9,897 bases of DNA from NCBI GenBank assembly GCA_013696275.1, contig JACCYW010000332.1, positions 1-9,897 of the forward strand, written 5' to 3'. Both the position numbers and the translations under genes were made by a program. Every line of letters starts with the position of its first letter. Position 1 is the first letter of the stretch. Positions 8,257 through 9,897 of the stretch are shown here, piece by piece. The notes under the pieces are model-generated. The model saw nothing but the letters and a program-made list of their open reading frames with translations, was not told where the DNA came from and ran no database searches. Origin of the DNA: Chloroflexota bacterium. Lineage in GTDB: Bacteria; Chloroflexota; Limnocylindria; Limnocylindrales; CSP1-4.

Positions 8257-9423
8257 ATGCCGGTGACTGATGCCCTTGCCCTCCTGCGCCCGTTGGGTCT
8301 CCTGGTCGATGGTCCCGTCCGGTGGGGCGAGCCGGTGGCCGCCAGAGGGCCTGGCCTCTACGTCATCGAGATGGTCGAGCCGCTCGCCGCGGTACCCATC
8401 GATGGACCAGCCGTGGCGGCGTGGATCGAACGGGCGCCGTCCCTCCTGCTGGATGGTCGCCGGCCCACCCAGGGCGAACTGCACCAGTATCTGGCCTCCT
8501 TCTGGCTGGCCGAGACGACGGTGCTCTATGTCGGGCAGGCGCCACGCTCCGTGGCCGGGCGCATCGCTGCTCAGCGCGCCACGCCGCTGGGCGCGCGACG
8601 GCCGTTCAGCGGCGGGCACTGGTTGCGTACTCTCCGCGGAGAGGAACGCTGGCGGGTCTGGTGGACCGAAGCAGACGCGTTCGAGGAGTATGCCGACGCG
8701 CTCTTCACGGCTTTCGCTGAACGGCTGGCGGATGCGGCCGACGCTCTACCTGCCGGTGGACCGGTCCTGCCGTTCGGGAACATGGAGTCCGTCACGGACG
8801 GGCCCCGTGCGCATGGCATCACCGGCGGCCTCATCGATGACACAGCCGGCGCTGGGCCGGCACGAGCGCCTGTGGCAGCTAAACGGGCGCGCGCCGCAGC
8901 CAAGCCCAGGCGGTCGCCCGCGCCGAGCAGTCGGGCCGGCCGGCTGGGCACAGCGGTGACCAGGGAGCCAGCGCCGGTCCATCTCTCGGCGGAGGGCCTG
9001 GCGAAGGCACGCGCCGAGCTCCACGATCTGACCGTGGTGACCCGACCCGAGGTGATCGCCCGGGTCGCTTCGGCCAGGCAATTGGGCGACCTGCGCGAGA
9101 ACGCCGAGTATCAGTCGGCGCGCGAGGAGCAGTCGTTCCTGGAGGGCCGCGTCGCCACTCTCGAGTCGATGCTCCGCAACGCTCGGGTCATCGAGGCGAC
9201 CGGGGCACCGGAGGTCAGCCTGGGCTCACACGTCGTCGTCGAATCAGATGGTGAGACGCGCACGTTCGAGCTGGTCGGCTCGACCGAGGCTGACCCTGTG
9301 GCCGGCCGCATCTCCGACCGCTCGCCGGTCGGCAACGCCCTGATGGGCAAGCGGGCCGGTGATTCGGTCACGGTCCGCCTACCGGCTGGAGAGGTCAGTT
9401 ACCGCATCCTCGAGGTCACCTGA
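8257..9423 (+). CDS. greA: Fusion: N-terminal GIY-YIG-like domain + C-terminal GreA transcript-cleavage factor
   Basis: A 388-aa single open frame. Residues 1-160 look GIY-YIG-like: 'GLYVIEM' (from Gly33) and 'VLYVGQA' (89-95) are the two signature strands, separated by an unusually long insertion of about 50 aa. Arg102, a His in 'GGHWLRTL' and Glu143/144 follow at plausible catalytic positions, and the domain ends in 'VLPFGNMES'. An Ala/Pro/Lys/Arg-rich linker (about 175-239) joins it to a complete GreA domain (240-388): the coiled coil with its tip 'GDLRENAEY' (Asp278 and Glu281, the pair that activates cleavage at the RNA polymerase active site), 'EEQSFLEGRV', then the FKBP-like domain with 'VGSTEADP...SPVGNALMGKRAGD'. 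GreA rescues backtracked polymerase; what the N-terminal domain adds is unknown. The ATG at 8257 precedes the first recognisable strand; a degenerate -10 (CACCCT, 8244-8249) lies 7 nt upstream. GreA is certain, the GIY-YIG assignment moderate. Confidence 0.88.
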   Translation: MPVTDALALLRPLGLLVDGPVRWGEPVAARGPGLYVIEMVEPLAAVPIDGPAVAAWIERAPSLLLDGRRPTQGELHQYLASFWLAETTVLYVGQAPRSVAGRIAAQRATPLGARRPFSGGHWLRTLRGEERWRVWWTEADAFEEYADALFTAFAERLADAADALPAGGPVLPFGNMESVTDGPRAHGITGGLIDDTAGAGPARAPVAAKRARAAAKPRRSPAPSSRAGRLGTAVTREPAPVHLSAEGLAKARAELHDLTVVTRPEVIARVASARQLGDLRENAEYQSAREEQSFLEGRVATLESMLRNARVIEATGAPEVSLGSHVVVESDGETRTFELVGSTEADPVAGRISDRSPVGNALMGKRAGDSVTVRLPAGEVSYRILEVT

Positions 9424-9897
9424 CCGACCGCCCAGGTCGCCTCGGTAAGCCGCCCTGCCGGCTAGCTGGCGTTCGAGTCGGGCTGTCAGCCGCCGCCGCA
9501 CCTCCGGCCACTCCTGGGCGACGATGGAATAGTAAGCCGAGTGACGGTGTCGACCGTCAGCCACGATCATGTGATGGCGGAAGATGCCCTCGAAGGTCGC
9601 CCCGATGGCCAGTAGCGCGGCGCGCGAGGGTTCGTTGCGCGAATCGGTCTTGAACTCGACGCGCATGGCACCCAGCACGCCGAAGGCGTGATCCAGCTGC
9701 AACAGTTTCGCCTCGCTGTTGTGGCCGGTCCCGCGCAGCCACGGTGCCAGCCAAGTCGAGCCGATCTCCAGGCGATGGTGGACCGCGTCGATGTTCAGGT
9801 AACGGCTGCTGCCGACTGCCCGACCGGTCGCCAGATCGACGGTCGCGAACGGCAGCGAGCTTCGCTGGGCGGCCTCGGCCAGCGCCGCTGAGAACCA
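9379..9897 (-). CDS. GNAT family N-acetyltransferase (RimJ/RimL-like), 5' partial
   Basis: The frame is open to the window edge, so the N-terminus is missing; 172 residues are visible. The translation reads 'ATVDLATGRAVGSSRYLNID', 'HHRLEIGSTWLAPWLRGTG', 'NSEAKLLQLDHAFGVLGAMRVEFKTDSRNEPSRAALLAIGATFEGIFR', then 'DGRHRHSAYYSIVAQEWPEV', which is the RimJ/RimL-type GNAT layout (COG1670): the acetyl-CoA pyrophosphate loop region 'WLRGTGHN', then the 'N..S' helix. It would transfer an acetyl group from acetyl-CoA to an amine, for example a protein N-terminus or an amino compound; the substrate is unknown. The C-terminal tail of about 30 residues after 'RLTARLERQL' is outside the fold, and its last 45 bp overlap the 3' end of the convergent GreA-fusion gene. 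Confidence 0.88.
   Translation of the reverse strand, partial: WFSAALAEAAQRSSLPFATVDLATGRAVGSSRYLNIDAVHHRLEIGSTWLAPWLRGTGHNSEAKLLQLDHAFGVLGAMRVEFKTDSRNEPSRAALLAIGATFEGIFRHHMIVADGRHRHSAYYSIVAQEWPEVRRRLTARLERQLAGRAAYRGDLGGRSGDLEDAVTDLSSR

Noticed and set aside
8068..8619. N-terminal extension of the aminopeptidase frame by 184 codons
   Set aside because: It runs antisense through the start of the GreA-fusion gene, is low-complexity Arg/Pro-rich, and the M1 fold begins right after the GTG at 8067, which has its own GAGGT.

Overview
The window is GC-rich, gene-dense bacterial DNA. It holds ten protein-coding genes, two of them cut by the window ends. I see no rRNA, tRNA, CRISPR array, insertion sequence or phage module. 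The gene set (actinobacterial-type PepN, an F420-type nitroreductase-fold protein, a TIGR03252-like HhH-GPD protein, a GH25 lysozyme, a C-terminally anchored cupredoxin), together with three genes that look leaderless, suggests a high-GC Gram-positive-like or Chloroflexota (Limnocylindria-like) chromosome. The phylum is an inference; no marker in the window settles it.

Layout. 1-436 (+) is the 3' part of a membrane-anchored cupredoxin, followed by a strong hairpin at 455-490 shared with the convergent O-methyltransferase gene (531-1178, -). A 72-bp divergent spacer carries a -10 box on each strand, each exactly 6 nt from its start codon, and leads to a 100-aa unknown protein (1251-1553, +). 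That gene converges on a secreted GH25 lysozyme (1564-2373, -), which follows an HhH-GPD DNA-repair-like gene (2524-3102, -) on the same strand. About 500 bp without a convincing gene (3103-3598) holds -10-like boxes and a near-perfect palindrome. Next comes a forward cluster: a 61-aa zinc ribbon (3599-3784), a 132-aa F420/FMN split-barrel protein (3799-4197) and a RhlE-type DEAD-box RNA helicase (4205-5482). The helicase converges on an 858-aa M1 aminopeptidase (5491-8067, -). Divergent from that is a GIY-YIG-like/GreA fusion (8257-9423, +), whose 3' end overlaps the convergent GNAT acetyltransferase (9379-9897, -, 5' end outside the window).

The genes do not form one pathway. They are mostly single housekeeping or stress genes in alternating orientation, with only the zinc ribbon-reductase-helicase trio spaced like an operon. 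The most unusual item is the fusion of a GIY-YIG-like domain to a complete transcript-cleavage factor GreA. Next are the repeated leaderless promoter geometry, the cupredoxin with Leu at the usual axial Met position, and the gene-poor region with its palindrome.
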